Assembly: GCA_014155875.1 (NCBI GenBank)
Contig: JACEFZ010013534.1
Location: 1-64,000 of the forward strand
Length of the DNA stretch: 64,000 nt
DNA from: Cepaea nemoralis
Taxonomy: Eukaryota > Mollusca > Gastropoda > Stylommatophora > Helicidae
Direction: 5' to 3'
Positions 44,448-57,313 of this stretch are shown one piece after another (within the stretch, counting starts at the first letter, position 1; every line of letters begins with the position of its first letter). The notes beneath the pieces are model-generated. The model was not told the origin of the DNA and made no database searches. It was given only the letters and a program-made list of their open reading frames with translations. A program made the position numbers and the translations under genes.

Positions 44448-44698
44448 CATATCCTTTTACAGGGCATCGCTGTCAACACCAGCATTTTACTGCTGTTGTT
44501 TATGTCTTGGCAAGTTTTACGTTCAGTAGTTTGTCATTGCTTTCTGAACGACCGGCTCCCATACCAATTCATTACAACCCAGCGGAACGCGCTCTGCTGC
44601 CAAATCTCGTGCAGCGAACGTGTGTTTCGAACGCGAGTAAACAGAATTACGAACTGCGTCTATAACTTCTTCGCCACGGAGTCGGTTGTTCACAATTT
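44448..44698 (-). mobile_element. SINE1 copy
   Basis: Reverse complement: 3' end CTGTAAAAGGATATG, core 'caatgacaaactactgaacg', head near GTGGCGAAGAAG at 44670. Confidence 0.8.
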
Positions 44699-44704
44699 TT
44701 TGTT

Positions 44705-44942
44705 TTTCACATATCCTATTTACAGGACATCATTGTCAACACCAGCATTTTACCGCTGTTGTTGATGTACTAGGCAAGATTACGCTCAGTAGTTTGCCAT
44801 TGCTTTCTGAGCGACCGGCTCACATACCCCCGTAAGTAACCAACCCGACGCGATCCGCTACCGAATCTCGCGCAGCTGCGTTACCCTGCGTGGATGTACG
44901 GGATTACGGAGAAAGTCGTAAATCCCTTAGCCAGAGAGAATG
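44705..44942 (-). mobile_element. SINE1 copy, adjacent to the previous one
   Basis: Same orientation as 44448-44698; 'gcaaactactgagcgtaatc' core and 'acggagaaagtcgtaaatcc' head (plus-strand reading). Confidence 0.8.
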
Positions 44943-45032
44943 GCTAATCGCAATTAGACATTCAAAATGAAGTGCTGTCGAGGTTATTTATGTCTTATCA
45001 TGAAGAAATCATTTTTTTTTCTAAATATAAAA

Positions 45033-45130
45033 ACGCATGTCCCTTGCAGGACGTTGCGATCAATCCCATTTTGATTTCAAAAGCAATTTTATGTTCAGTT
45101 GTTTGCCATTGCTTTCTGGGCGAGAAGTCA
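45033..45130 (-). mobile_element. SINE1 3' fragment
   Basis: 'tgtcccttgcaggacgttgc' and 'tgtttgccattgctttctgg' mark the 3' half. Confidence 0.65.
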
Positions 45131-45139
45131 GCGTTCACG

Positions 45140-45305
45140 TCTTGTTTGCTTGCTTTGCTTGCGTTCTCTGGCTGTGAACCCCAGCGTGAAGTCATACCGG
45201 ACCTGAGGTTTGCGTGAGTATCCGTTGTCCCATGTCTGGCTTATTGGTGTGCAGACTGGTGGTTCCTCGCCGTACAGGCAGACACTCTCCGACTTCGGAG
45301 GAATC
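45140..45305 (-). other. Second copy of the exon-like repeat found at 31252-31557
   Basis: The minus strand again encodes PPKSESVCLYGEEPPVCTP and SQTWDNGYSRKPQVRYD with only a few differences, then diverges after an internal deletion of about 40 bp. It sits next to a SINE1 fragment. Confidence 0.6.
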
Positions 45306-45554
45306 AACGATCATACTGACTTTAACCAGGACCCCAAAGGGACCTGTTGCCCAGGACGCTCGGCGAGGACGCGTCAATAGGTCTTGACCAGTATATAACC
45401 CAGCCCTGGTGCCTTAGAAACACCTCTGCGCCCCCGTTCACGTCTAACTGACCTGTGTACGTGTATTTACTATTTACTTCTCCATAAGCACGCATAATTT
45501 CAAAGGGAGATAGTTCAATTAAAAGATTATCTAGTTATTTCAACATTGTCTCGC
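45306..45554. other. Unassigned; promoter-like TATATAA
   Basis: Contains AGTATATAACCCAGCCC near 45390, and nothing else recognisable. It could be promoter-like by chance. Confidence 0.3.
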
Positions 45555-45735
45555 TTGTGCAGGCTTTGTGGCAAAAGGAATTACGGACGCAATTCGTAAT
45601 CCCGCATACCGCGTTGGAAACACAGTTGTGGACGATTTAGCAGCAGGTCGCCTTGCGTTCGTTTTTATACAATGGTATGGGTGCGGTCTTTCAGAAAGCA
45701 ATGGCAAACTACTGAACGTAAACTTCCTCAGAAAT
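45555..45735 (+). mobile_element. SINE1 copy, 3'-truncated
   Basis: Head TTGTGGCAAAAGGAATTACG, core AAAGCAATGGCAAACTACTG, ends in 'aatcaatcaatcaatca', an ATCA repeat. Confidence 0.75.
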
Positions 45736-46068
45736 CAATCAATCAATCAGGTGCCGTCTCCACAATGAATGTTGGCTGCAATGGATCTCCAACAACCCCT
45801 CTGCTGTGTGTCCACCGTGACGAGGTAGAGGGGCTTGCGCGTTCCAATGACCCCAAGAGCTATGCCGACGGTAGCACAGCTACTGGTAGGGTTACCCATG
45901 TCGGACAGGTCAAGGGAGAGGGACCAGACCAAGCGACACACAAACCTGCTGCCTTGTAGGTAGACTGGGGACAGTCAAAGGCTAGGGAAAGCACCCCGAA
46001 AAAATGTTTGTCGAAATCAGATGTACTGAGCCACAGGCTTTACAAAGCTGTGCAACGTAACTTGATTC

Positions 46069-48415
46069 ATGATGTCACAATTTAAAATTAATCGTTATGG
46101 TGCTAATTCCGCGAAGTCCCATCAGGCGGTGATAATGCCGGGGCCCCTGCCTCGAGGGGGTCCACCCATGTCTACTGGTGGTCACCTTCCCCTGTGCTGT
46201 GGAGTCAAGGCACAGAGGAGTAGGTTAAGAGCTATTGACCAAACACCCCGGACACTCAACATACTACAGTGGAATGCCGAAGGAGTTTATAACAAGAAAG
46301 TCTCCCTGACACAGCGTCTTCATAAAGATAGAATAGATGTGGCATGCATTCAAGAGACACACCTCAATGCCAATCGCAAATTCTCGGTCAGAGGATACCA
46401 GGCCACACGTTTTGACCGCGAAGGACACAAAGGAGGAGTTCTAATACTTACACGAAATACAATACCTTGCAGCGAAGTATCTGTGATCTCTGACAACCAA
46501 ACGGAAATTATAGGTGTTGATATAATGATAAAGGACGTGAAAATAAGAATTTACAATCTGTATAGCCCAGCAGATAAGGACCTTACACTCTCAAACATGA
46601 AAATAACTGACACAAACTGCATTATTGTCGGAGACTTTAATAGCCGTTCAGAAAGATGAGGATACCCAGATACTGACAAAAGAGGAGATGAAGTGGAGGA
46701 CTGGGAAATAGACTCAAATCTCCATCTACTCAACAAAGCGGATGACACACCGAGCTTCTACTCCAGAAGATGGTTTACCACTTCTACTCCAGACTTAGCT
46801 TTCTGCACAGGAGACATCCTCCACAAAATCGATCGCCATGTGCTTGACCAATTAGCAGGTAGTGACCACAGACCAATCAAGCTTGTAATGAATATGGAGT
46901 ATGTTCCACAGGAGCAAAAGCCTTTGCCCCGCTGGAATTACAAACGAGCAGATTGGGACAGATTTGCCATACTAACAGACAAATATTGTGAAAACATAAA
47001 TACACGATATGGCAACATGAAGCAAATGGTGGAAAGTCTAAACAGAGCAATAATACAGGCAGCCACTGAGTCTATTCCAAGAGGAGCGAGGAAAAATTAC
47101 AAACCATACTGGACTGAAGAACTACAAATTTTGGAGGACAAAGTTGAAGATGCCAGGAAGACAGCAGAGAGAGAACAAACAACTGAAGCGAACATCTCTC
47201 TCAAAGCCATCTCAGCAAAATATAAAAGAACAGTAAATCAAACAACAAGACATTGTTGGAGGGAAAAAACAGAAAACCTGAATTTTGACAGGGATGGAAA
47301 CAAACTATGGAAACTAGTGAAAGCCATGAACAATGAAGGACCTAGAAACAAACAAATAACAATTAAACAAGGAAATGCCTTGCTTACAGGAAAAAAAGGC
47401 TGCAAATGCACTAATGGAACACTATGCCAGTGCAAACCACATTGGTATTACAACCGAACAGAAGAAAGCAATCAAAGACAAACAGATACATCATAGTAAT
47501 ACAGAGACAGCAGCAGAATATATTATGGCAAATCTAACAATGGAAGAAATGGAACAGGCAATGAATACCCTAAAAAAGAAGAAATCAATAGTAAAGGATG
47601 GTATCACAAATGAAATGCCAATAGGACTAGGCACTAAGGCAAAAAAGAAACTACTAGCAGTCCTATATTACAGCTGGAAGAGAGGAATAGTCCCACAGGC
47701 ATGGAAGGAAGCTATACTAATACCAGTCCCAAAGAAAGGAAAAGACCTGGAAGAACCAAATGGCTATCGACCTATCAGTCTACTTAGCTGTGTAGGAAAA
47801 TTAATGGAACGCATTATCAATGGCAAGCTAACATGGCATCTGGAAGAAAACAAACTCTTAACACCACACCAAGCAGGATTCAGAAAGTACAGATTCACTG
47901 AAGATCAAATAACTTATATAGCTCAGGAAATAGAGGATGCCTTCCAAGAGAAAAAAACACACACTAGCGGTCTGGATAGATTTAGAAAAAGCATTTGATA
48001 AAGTATGGAAGGAAGGACTGAAAGTAAAACTGCAAAAAATGCATGTTTGTGGGAAAATGTACAAATGGATCACTTGAGAACAGAACTGCCAGGACAAAAG
48101 TACAAGGACAAACCAGCAAAATGATGCTGTTGGAGCAAGGTGTCCCCCAAGGAGGAGTTCTTTCACCAACATTATTCATAGCATATATAAACGACATCAG
48201 GGAACATTTTCCAGCCAGAGTACACACATCCTCCTTTGCAGATGACCTAGCCATATGGACATCTGAAGAATATATTAGTACAGCTAACAGCAGAATACAG
48301 CAAGCCCTATTAGCGCTAGAGGACTGGTCAAAATCATGGCTAGTGAAGATAAGTGAGGAGAAAACAACATGCACAGTGTTCTCCCTCTCAAATAAAACTC
48401 AGCAATCTAAGCTGG

Positions 48416-48420
<5 letters not shown>
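46069..48420 (+). pseudogene. LINE B copy 2: endonuclease, linker and RT palm
   Basis: Endonuclease: LNILQWNAEGVYNKK, ACIQETHLNANRKF, NLYSP, IIVGDFNSRS, GSDHRPI (Asn, Glu, Asp and His of the APE fold). A TGA at 46657-46659 replaces the Trp that copy 1 keeps after SER. RT: DGITNE, GYRPISLLSCVGKLMERI, QGVPQGGVLSPTLFIAYIND, FADDLAIWTS (catalytic pair). One-base gains in A runs at 47391-47397 and about 47950-47956 shift the frame. A live product would nick target DNA and prime reverse transcription. Confidence 0.88.
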
Positions 48421-48450
<30 letters not shown>

Positions 48451-48451
<1 letters not shown>

Positions 48452-50640
48452 TAGGAATCGACATCACAGCATTTGGGGCATTCCCATAAGTGCTCCGTCC
48501 CCATCCTCAGCAGCCAGCGAAGAGTTCCAATACTAATACTATCAGTAGCAATCTGATTATAAGTCCGTCTCGCCTTTCCTTTGAGCGTTGAGCGTCGGCC
48601 AGATCCCTTCGTCACTCCTTGTTGTCTCATTCTTGCCAGACCATGGTAATCCATTTGCTCCTCCGATGTGTGCACGTGCTCCCACAAGGCCGCAACCACG
48701 TCTGCCCTGTCATGTATCAATACTCCACCAAGTTCTGCAGAGCCAGCCAATCTGTCCGCCTGTTCATTTCCCAGCACACCGGCATGCCCCGGAGAAAAGA
48801 TCCATGCGATGCTTGTCACCCGTGACCTCCGAAGCGAAGCAAGCCACTCCGCACGAAGTCTGCCCGTCCTCACCCTCGTCAGCATGCTTTCTGAGTCAGT
48901 TACAATCACGATGTGTGTGTGTGTGTCGTATTCTCCATCCAGCGGAGAGCCGCAGTGACTGCCTCCACTTCCATTCTTAAGCTGGATGTTGTGATATCAT
49001 ATGCCAGGCTCTCCTGCCCCAAACATAGACCATTAGCTTTGGCTATGAACCCCCAGCCACTTCTCTCACCTCTTGACACCGAACCATCTGTGTAGATAAT
49101 CACATCATTCGAGTGAGCATTGTCCTGAATTAGTTGCTGGATTTCCACTTCCGTGGCCCCTGCTGGCCACTCCCTGCACTCCCGGCTTAATGTGATTATA
49201 ACTCTGCACAAGTCTGACTGCTCCGCTGGCACTCTGACCCACTCCTCTCCACGCCTAATGTTCTCCACGGGGCACACCTGTCTGATCGTATCCTCCGCCT
49301 GAGCCATCCATGATTTCCCTCTTATCAGTCGCTGACCCTTACCTGTGTCCAGCGCCTCATGCAGTGCGTGGTCTGTGTCTGCAGCTACTCTGAGGTATGC
49401 CTTCGCCTGCATCACCTTGAGCCTACCAGCAACAGTCGGCAGACCAAGGATGTAACGCATACACACTACTGGGGTGTCTCTAGTGCATCCCAGAATGATC
49501 CGCATAGCTTCGACCTGTATGCACTCTAACTTCACCAGCTGACCCTCTGAGACAGTGAGCAGACCTAATCCATAATCAATTATTGAGAGGATCAAGTGCT
49601 GGTATAGTGTGAAAAGCATTCTCTGCTCTATGTCCATTGCAGCCATAGTTTTAAATGCATTGAGTCCCTTTTGAGATCTTGTCACGACCGTCTCCACATG
49701 GTCCTTGAAGGATAGGCTCCTGTCAAATGTGATCCCCAGATACTTCAGCTTGTTCTCTCTGCTGACATTTCTGCCATCTATCGCGAGGCTTGGGACATCA
49801 GCTCTTACAATCCTGTTGTCCAGAGAGCACCACAATACAGCCGCCTTTTCCGGGTGGATGACAGCACTCATTTCTGTGTACCAGTCAATCACTTTATCTA
49901 CTGTCGCCTGTAACTCCTGGGCTGTTTGCTCCCTATCTCTCCCCTGCCTATATGCAAGAATATCATCTGCAAATGTTAGTATTCTTCCAACCCCTGGTGC
50001 TTCTAGGTTTGCAAGCTTGCTCGTATACACATTAAAGAGCACCGGTGAGACTGCAGATCCCTGTGGCAGTCCCGGGGTTAACATATGTGGCTCTGAGGTC
50101 CATGCGCCCAGACGGAGAGCAACCCGACGAGAGTGCAGGACGGCTGCTATCCAGTTCACCAACCAGGGATTGACCCCCTTCTCCATCAGTGCGGTCATCA
50201 AAATATCATATCGAACTCTATTGTACGCATCCTCGAGATCAAGCGCTACCGCCATCGTTTCCTGTTTACTCTGGAACCCCTCATAAACATCAAAGGCAAA
50301 AGTGGCTGCATTTGACCAGGTATCTTTTCCTGGCCTGTAGCTCCCCAGACCTCTTGGAAGAAGCTTCCCGCTTTCCAAAAACTCTTGCAGCTTGACAGCG
50401 ACTATCTTCTCTAAAACCTTCCCAAATGTATTTTGAAGGGTGATGATCCTAAAGCCGCAAAGCTTTGACTGATCCTTGAATGGTTTTGGGAGAGGGATGA
50501 GATAGCTGTGCACCCAATCCTGCGGTACTGGGGTTAAAGCTGGGAGAGCGCGCAAGACCTTCCGGTATGAGTGGACCGATTGCCTTCTTGGACGCCTCAG
50601 ACAAGGGGCATGCAACAGGGCTGTTAAAACTCCCTTTTTG
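48451..50640 (-). pseudogene. LINE A2 RT plus RNase H
   Basis: RT from VPQDWVHSYLIPLPKP and FRIITLQNTFGKVLEKIV through LGSYRPGKDTWSNAATFAF, ALDLEDAYNRV, LPQGSAVSPVLFNVY and FADDILAYRQGRDREQ, then thumb. RNase H: IYTDGSVSRGERSGWGF, LRMEVEAVTAALRWM; the frame breaks at a GT dinucleotide run (about 48911-48925), then VTDSESMLTRV and FSPGHAGVLGNEQADRLAG. Otherwise open for more than 570 codons, so this is the longest LINE A ORF here. Confidence 0.87.
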
Positions 50641-51238
50641 CAGCCCCCATTGTGGACCCCAGAAGTAGACCATGCTTGGAAAACAAAGAGAGCTGCAGTG
50701 AAGCAGCTAAAGAAAGTGCGACAGACACTTCGAAGCTCACGAGAGGAAGTGGACACAGCGGAAAATGTCAAGAAAGACAAGGTGGAGGTTTTCAAGCGCC
50801 GTGCTGCAGAGGCCAAAAAGGCAAAATGGGAATGTTTCATGAAGGAGATTGGAGGGGATAAAACACTGCAAAAATTCTGGAAACTGCACAGGAAAATACA
50901 GAGAAAAGATCAGCCGATGACAGTGGGAACAATCTATAGAGATGATGGTGTGCGCGTGACAACAGACAAAGAGAAAGGGGAGGCGTTTCTCCAGAGATTT
51001 TTAGAGCAGACCAGTCATAATGATGCGGACACCAGGGATGCAGTTAGAGAGGAGCTATCTGGCACCACGAAGAATATGCAGTATGAAACATCATACGGGT
51101 GGAATATGTTAAACACATTTTGAAAAAGGCAAAAGATACGGCACCAGGGCCCGATGGGGTCAGGTATGGCCACATGAAGGGTTTGAGCGAAGCAGACTTG
51201 GAGGAGATGACCGACTGCTTTAACCAGAGCATTAGGAC
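50641..51238 (+). pseudogene. LINE A2 linker/RT N-terminal region, inverted segment
   Basis: Frame starting near 50641 encodes a Lys/Arg-rich helical linker (HAWKTKRAAVKQLKKVRQTL, KWECFMKEIGGDKTLQKFWK), then, after a frameshift near 51090, APGPDGVRYGHMKGL and DCFNQSIRTAGI, the RT motif 0/1 region (PGPDG is a LINE RT hallmark). It ends where the target duplication begins. Confidence 0.75.
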
Positions 51239-51246
51239 AGCTGGTA

Positions 51247-52700
51247 TTGAATGGAAAAATATTGCGTCATGAAGAAAATCCAAACTATCTAGGAGTCACC
51301 TTTGATCGTCGCCTGACATGGAAAACACAGGTTGAGAAAAATCGAACAAGTGCAAGGAAAAGAATGGCAATCATGAAAAAGCTTGCTGGTACAACGTGGG
51401 GAGCAGATGAGAAAGTTCTCAAGAAGTTATATACTGGACGGGTGAGGCCTGTACTGGAATATGGCATTTTAGCTTGGGCAACAGCAGCTAAGTCAAACTT
51501 TAACAAAATAAGTAGAGTCCAAAATCAAGGAATGCGAATCATAACTGGAAGCCTGAAGACAACGCCTATTAATGAACTAGAAAAGATCACTTGTTTACAA
51601 TCAATGCAGGATAGAAGAGATAGCAGAGCCCAGCAACAAGCAGAAAAATTTAGAAGATTGACAGACCACCCTATGTACAACAGATTTAATTGTTTTGGAA
51701 AGGGAAGACTGAAGCGTAGCAACTTTGTAGAAACTGCAAAATGAAAGATTAGGGCAGATCCCATACTTAACATATCAACAGTCAAACCCATTTACAATGC
51801 AGACAATTTCCCAGCTTGGAGACAGCAGCAACTGCCTGAGATGATAGAAAACATTCCTGGTATTGAGAAAAAGTACACTCAGCATGAAACCGAAAGAAGA
51901 GAAATAACCCTAAACTACATAAAAGAACATTACCCAAGCAGCAATTGGACCCATGCATATACAGATGGATCAGCCAAAAATTTAGTAGAGAATGGAGGAG
52001 GAGAAATTCTCCTAAATTTAAAAAATGGAGTGAAAAAAAAAACAAAACAAATTCAGTGGCAATTGGAAAGTTTTCAAGTAACTTCAAAGCGGAGGTGGAG
52101 GCTCTGAAAACTGCAGCAGAAATGCTCTTGATGGAGGAAAATAAAGATACGCAAATAGCTATCTTCACAGATGCAAAGTCAGCTGTCTCAATACTGAAGA
52201 GCAATAACAGCACAGAAATAGCTGACCTAAGAGCAGCACTTCATGGCCTATGCTAGAAATCCAAAAAAGTTGTAATACAGTGGATCCCGTCACATTGCAG
52301 TATACCTGGAAATGAAGAGGCTTACAGACTAGCAAAAGAGGGCGGACGACTACCACAGCCTGACATAGACATAACCTATAATGAGGCAAAGAGGTTTATA
52401 AAAAGCACATATAGAGCCAAATGGGAAACAGAGCATTCAGGCCACCAGAAGGATGATGCATATTACAAACTTGACCGAAGAGAACAAATAGCAATCTTCA
52501 GACTGCGTACAGGACATAAGAGGCTGAAATACCACTTGTTCAATAAACTAAAGATAGGAGATACCGATGAATGTAATTGTGGAACTGGTAAAATGGCAGC
52601 TAAACATTTGCCTGCAAGAAAGATATTTTGGTCCACACCTGCTTCATTTGAAGACAAGATCTATGGAATGGAGATATCAACAAGCTCAAGTTGACTGCAG
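51247..52700 (+). pseudogene. LINE B copy 2: RT thumb, RNase H and C-terminal Cys region
   Basis: Continues copy 2 after the insert: ILRHEENPNYLGVTFDRRL, YTGRVRPVLEYGILAWATAA, RVQNQGMRIITG. A TGA at 51742-51744 follows ETAK where copy 1 has Arg. RNase H: AYTDGSAKN, FKAEVEALKTAAEMLL, IFTDAKSAVSIL, a TAG after HGLC, then WIPSHCSIPGNEEA. C-terminal DECNCGTGKMAAKHL is a C-X-C...H motif. At least four lesions. Confidence 0.85.
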
Positions 52701-53435
52701 CTTACTTTAACTACATTCAGGTTGACATTTAAAGGTGCATGAAGAAGTATTTAGTCTGCCACACTTCATACCACAAGCATGTCGGTTACACAAGCCTCCC
52801 AGATGCATGAAATGGAGTATTGCTTGGATAGCTAATCCATTACGTGGAAAGTCCGAATCGAAAGCTCACTGTCTGGGCTTCATAAAAGGCGGAAAAAGTG
52901 TCCTAGTGGCACAAAATGGAATATTGCTCGGATAGCAAATCCATTACGTGAAAAGTCCGAATCGAAAGCTCACTATGTGGATGTCATCTGAAGACTGCAT
53001 TCTTCTGGTTTCCAGAAGAACAACCTATGGTGAACGGAAGGCCCAATATACGGAAGTGAGGCTAAGCAGTCATGTGCAGGACGTGACGATTCCTTGGGTG
53101 AGCCCAGTACCAGAGCGCTGTGTGATGGCTCTGCAATTATGGAAGCCTCCTTGGATGGCGGGGAATGCCCATGGTCTGCCTCTGCCTTCCCTTGAGGGCT
53201 GACCAGGATGCCTTTGGCTGTTCTATATGGGCCAGCTGGGATGGGAGAATACACCACAACAGTGAGAGTCTAACGTTCTAAGAAACCCCCGGGAAGGTTA
53301 ACCCGGTCAACAAATGCCCGCAGAAGACGGATGTGTCGGCCTAACGGCGCAAGAACGCAGCTCTGCTGTAAACAGGCACAACGCAATCACGTCCGAAAAA
53401 AAACCTCCGGTTGAATGAAGAAGAAGAAGAAGAAG
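52701..53435 (+). other. LINE B 3' UTR with internal duplication and (GAA)n tail
   Basis: About 735 bp. Contains two copies, about 105 bp apart, of a segment including AAAGTCCGAATCGAAAGCTC (52850s and 52953s), then the conserved last 150 bp beginning CCCCCGGGAAGGTTAACCC and ending in GAA repeats. The end is what the short copies share. Confidence 0.8.
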
Positions 53436-54654
<1,219 letters not shown>

Positions 54655-54769
54655 AAGGACTGATGGGGTGTTGTGGACAGAAATCCAGAAGATCCTCAAG
54701 ATAATGATATGGGGTTAAAAGAATGTGGGTGTTGATTCCCCTCACCCCAGGGACGACACTTATTACGAC

Positions 54770-55640
54770 AGGGGGGAGGGGGATATTCTCATGAATATAA
54801 AAAAAATGGATCAAAGAAAACACAGTCAGTGGCATTTGAAATATTCTAAAGTGACTTCAAAAGGAGAGATAAAAACCATGAGAACTGCAGCAGAAAAGCA
54901 ACAGAGAGAAATAAAGATACACGCACAGCAAACTTCAGAGAGGCGAAGTAAATTGTCTTGATTCTGAAAAACAAAACGTGCAGAACTAGCAGACCTTTAT
55001 TTTTTTGGCGCTCGCACACTTTGAACTCAAGCATAGTCCGTAACACTGCTTCTTATAGCACTTGACTGAATTTTGCGTGTGAATTAGCTTTCCCTATTAC
55101 CAGTGTCCCTCGCCATCAGGCGAACCCACTTCAACTTCAGATGTATTACTATTAGCAGACCTAAGAGCAGTGCTCCATGGAATATGTCAGAAATCCAAAC
55201 AATTTGTAATATAATGGATCCCACCACCATGCAGTATACCTGGGAATGAAGAGGCTGACAGATTGGTAAAAGAAGGAGGACGATTACCTCTGCATGATAT
55301 GGACATAACTTTGATCAGAATATCCAGCTCACCAGAAATATGATACATATTTATTATAACCTTGAACGAGGTGAACCGTGAACAGGAATCAATCTTCAGA
55401 CTCCGCAGAGGACATAAGAAGCTGAAATACCACTTTTTCAATAAATTAAAGATAGACGATACTGATGAATGTAACTGTGGAATTGGTAAAATGACCGACC
55501 GATAAACATTTTAACAGAAGTGTCTAATGGAGGCAGAATAGAGAATATCATTTTGGCCAACACCTGCTCCATTTAAGAACATACTGCTGGGGATGCCAAC
55601 ACTCTCAAGTCGACCACTGCTTTCTTTAAATATTCATTTG
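54770..55640 (+). pseudogene. LINE B-related RNase H/C-terminal relic, interrupted by SINE2
   Basis: ADLRAVLHGICQKSKQF (55160-55210), CSIPGNEEADRLVKEGG, FRLRRGHKKLKYHFF and DECNCGIGKM match LINE B after RNase H. Many stops. More diverged than copies 1 and 2. Confidence 0.75.
54997..55152 (-). mobile_element. SINE2 fragment with TSD
   Basis: 156 bp bounded by TAGCAGACCT (54987-54996 and 55153-55162). On the minus strand: GGTTCGCCTGATGGCGAGGG to GAGCGCCAAAAAAATAA, the 3' part of the SINE at 60192 and 63788. Confidence 0.85.
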
Positions 55641-55804
55641 AATAACGAAGACACAAAGAATAGATTGCACGATTTATTGCCTGGCATATTTCGCTGCATC
55701 TCGTCAGGTACATACATAAATATTCATTTATTCATTCATTCAGTAGCATGTCCTTTGCAGAACCTCGCTCCCATAACTTTAAATATAGTAAGGTTGAAAT
55801 GAAT
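55641..55804. other. No gene; small SINE1-like piece
   Basis: 'agcatgtcctttgcagaac' near 55744 resembles the SINE1 3' end. Confidence 0.35.
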
Positions 55805-56262
55805 GAAAATGAATGTAAGAAAGAGAGTGCTAAAATGCTATATAGAACCAGTTTTGCTGTATGGCAGCGAATCTTGGAATATAAATGAACAAATTAGGAA
55901 GAACTTAGAAGCAACAGAGATGTGGTTTTTAATATGAATGTTGCGAATTCCTTGGACTGCCAGAGTAACTAACAACGATTGCCTGAAAGAGGCTAATGCA
56001 ACTAGAACACTATATACAACAATAAGAAAGAGACAAACAGCTTTCTTTGGTCATGTGATGAGAAGAGAGGCATTGGAGAACATCGTGACAACTGAAAAGA
56101 TCGAGGGGAAGAGAGGCAGACGCAGATCAAGAGAAATGATGCTGGACGGATTGAGATGGTGGCATGGAGGAATATCATCAGCAGAGTTGATCCAGAACAC
56201 CAACGACCGAGATCTGTGGAGAGCCATGAACGCCTACGCCAGCCGGCACGGCACTTGATGAT
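55805..56262 (+). pseudogene. LINE C (RTE-like) C-terminal region, best copy
   Basis: VRKRVLKCYIEPVLLYGSES (end of RT), a stop near 55934, then MLRIPWTARVTNNDCLKEAN, KRQTAFFGHVMRREALENIV, GRRRSREMMLDGLRWWHGG and DLWRAMNAYASRHGT. This C-terminal pattern is typical of RTE-type LINEs. Ends in a short GAT tail at 56257. Confidence 0.8.
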
Positions 56263-56282
56263 GATGAAGGTTGAAATCTGAA

Positions 56283-56332
56283 GGTGTGAGAAGAAGAAGA
56301 AGAAGAAGAAGACGAAGAAGAAGAAGAAGAAG
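56283..56332. repeat. (GAA)n microsatellite
   Basis: About 50 bp of GAA with one GAC, near the LINE C end. Confidence 0.9.
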
Positions 56333-56975
56333 GATTGTTGATAATGATGATAGTGCTGATGATGACAAAGTATATTACTATATTTGTTTCGCTGTTCACT
56401 TGATAGCAATTTTGACTAAATTCCACAGAGTTCTTCCAGTCGTCAAACATGTCGGATAAATCTTGATAAATTAAGCAAACTGTTGTCGCTCGTCTTAGTT
56501 TCCCCTACGTGATATTGTGATACGTTGTTTGTACTTGAATAAATTGCCACGGGACGATATAATTGTGGTGAGTATAGTTAATTATCATATGATGATACGT
56601 TAACATGTTTATATTCGGTAGGATTAACATGAGATGTCTGGTCATTTTTTTGTGATTGAATAATAATAATATTAATAATATAATAATAATATTGGATGAA
56701 ATTGATGTCTTATGAATTGAATTGTAATGTATTTTGTTTTGTTTCTAAGTTTCCGACTAGAAACTAGTACTTAGTACTAGTACTAGTATAGTCTGTATAA
56801 GTATTGACTAGAATCGAAAATTAATAAATAATTACGTAAAGTAAAGTCAATACGTCTACTGAATGAGTGTAGTGTACTGTAAGTAAGCCAGGAGTTGTTA
56901 GTTGGGGCTTAGCAAGGTTGGGTTGTGGGAGTTTTAATAATTTTAATGTTCAATGATTTGGTTTTGCAGAATTGT
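56333..56975. other. A/T-rich, no recognisable gene
   Basis: Includes an (ATA/TAATAA) stretch near 56661-56692 and TAGTACTAGTACTAG near 56771-56785. No coding evidence. Confidence 0.45.
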
Positions 56976-57308
56976 TTTGGGCACTCTTCCGAATAACGGT
57001 CCTAAATTAATTAGTGTAAAAAGCATCCCTTACAGGGTCTCATTAGGTGATATAATAAAAAAAATTATTAAACACTACGAACTAAAATATAGAACTGAGA
57101 AAATGGAATTACATACCAATAATATTTCACAGTTATATGTCGAAAATTGTGGCACAAAAGTTGTAAATAGTAAATACCATCCGAAAGCATGTTCTTTGTG
57201 AAAAAATTGTACATATCGGAACGAGCATTGAATGTGTTGTCGATTACTTCCGGTTTAGTGTGACGTGGATGGCTAGACCGATCAATGGATGCAATAAATG
57301 TTTTTGGG
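56976..57308 (+). repeat. Left arm of an about 135-bp inverted repeat (split by an about 180-bp insertion)
   Basis: CACTCTTCCGAATAACGGTC and TTACAGGGTCTCATTAG at 56978-57052, then after foreign sequence ATGGCTAGACCGATCAATGG and ATGCAATAAATGTTTT at 57270-57306. The reverse complement is at 59023-59157. Confidence 0.75.
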
Positions 57309-57313
57309 GAGAG

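Larger units (their letters stand above)
48421..51238 (-). mobile_element. LINE A2 insertion with inverted 5' segment (twin priming)
   Basis: 2,818-bp insert bounded by AGCTGGTATTG (48410-48420 and 51239-51249). The 3' portion (48421 to about 50640) is on the minus strand with a (TGATT) tail at its left end. The remaining part (about 50641-51238) is on the plus strand and encodes the region just upstream of RT. This inverted head-to-head layout is the known product of twin-primed reverse transcription. Confidence 0.82.
45796..53435 (+). mobile_element. LINE B copy 2, full length, interrupted by LINE A2
   Basis: Begins CCCCTCTGCTGTGTGTCC (5' hairpin) and ends in a (GAA)n tail at 53435. Order: 5' UTR 45796-46068, endonuclease, linker, RT, [LINE A2 insert 48421-51238], RT thumb, RNase H, 3' UTR. 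Net length about 4.8 kb. Clear target duplications could not be found. This is the best reference copy of the family in the window but is inactive through stops and frameshifts. Confidence 0.9.

Noticed and set aside
45390..45400. TATATAA as a gene promoter
   Set aside because: No coding exon or conserved downstream sequence; probably chance in unassigned DNA.
48588..50286. Plus-strand frames of 130 and 193 codons opposite LINE A2
   Set aside because: Antisense shadows of RNase H and RT.
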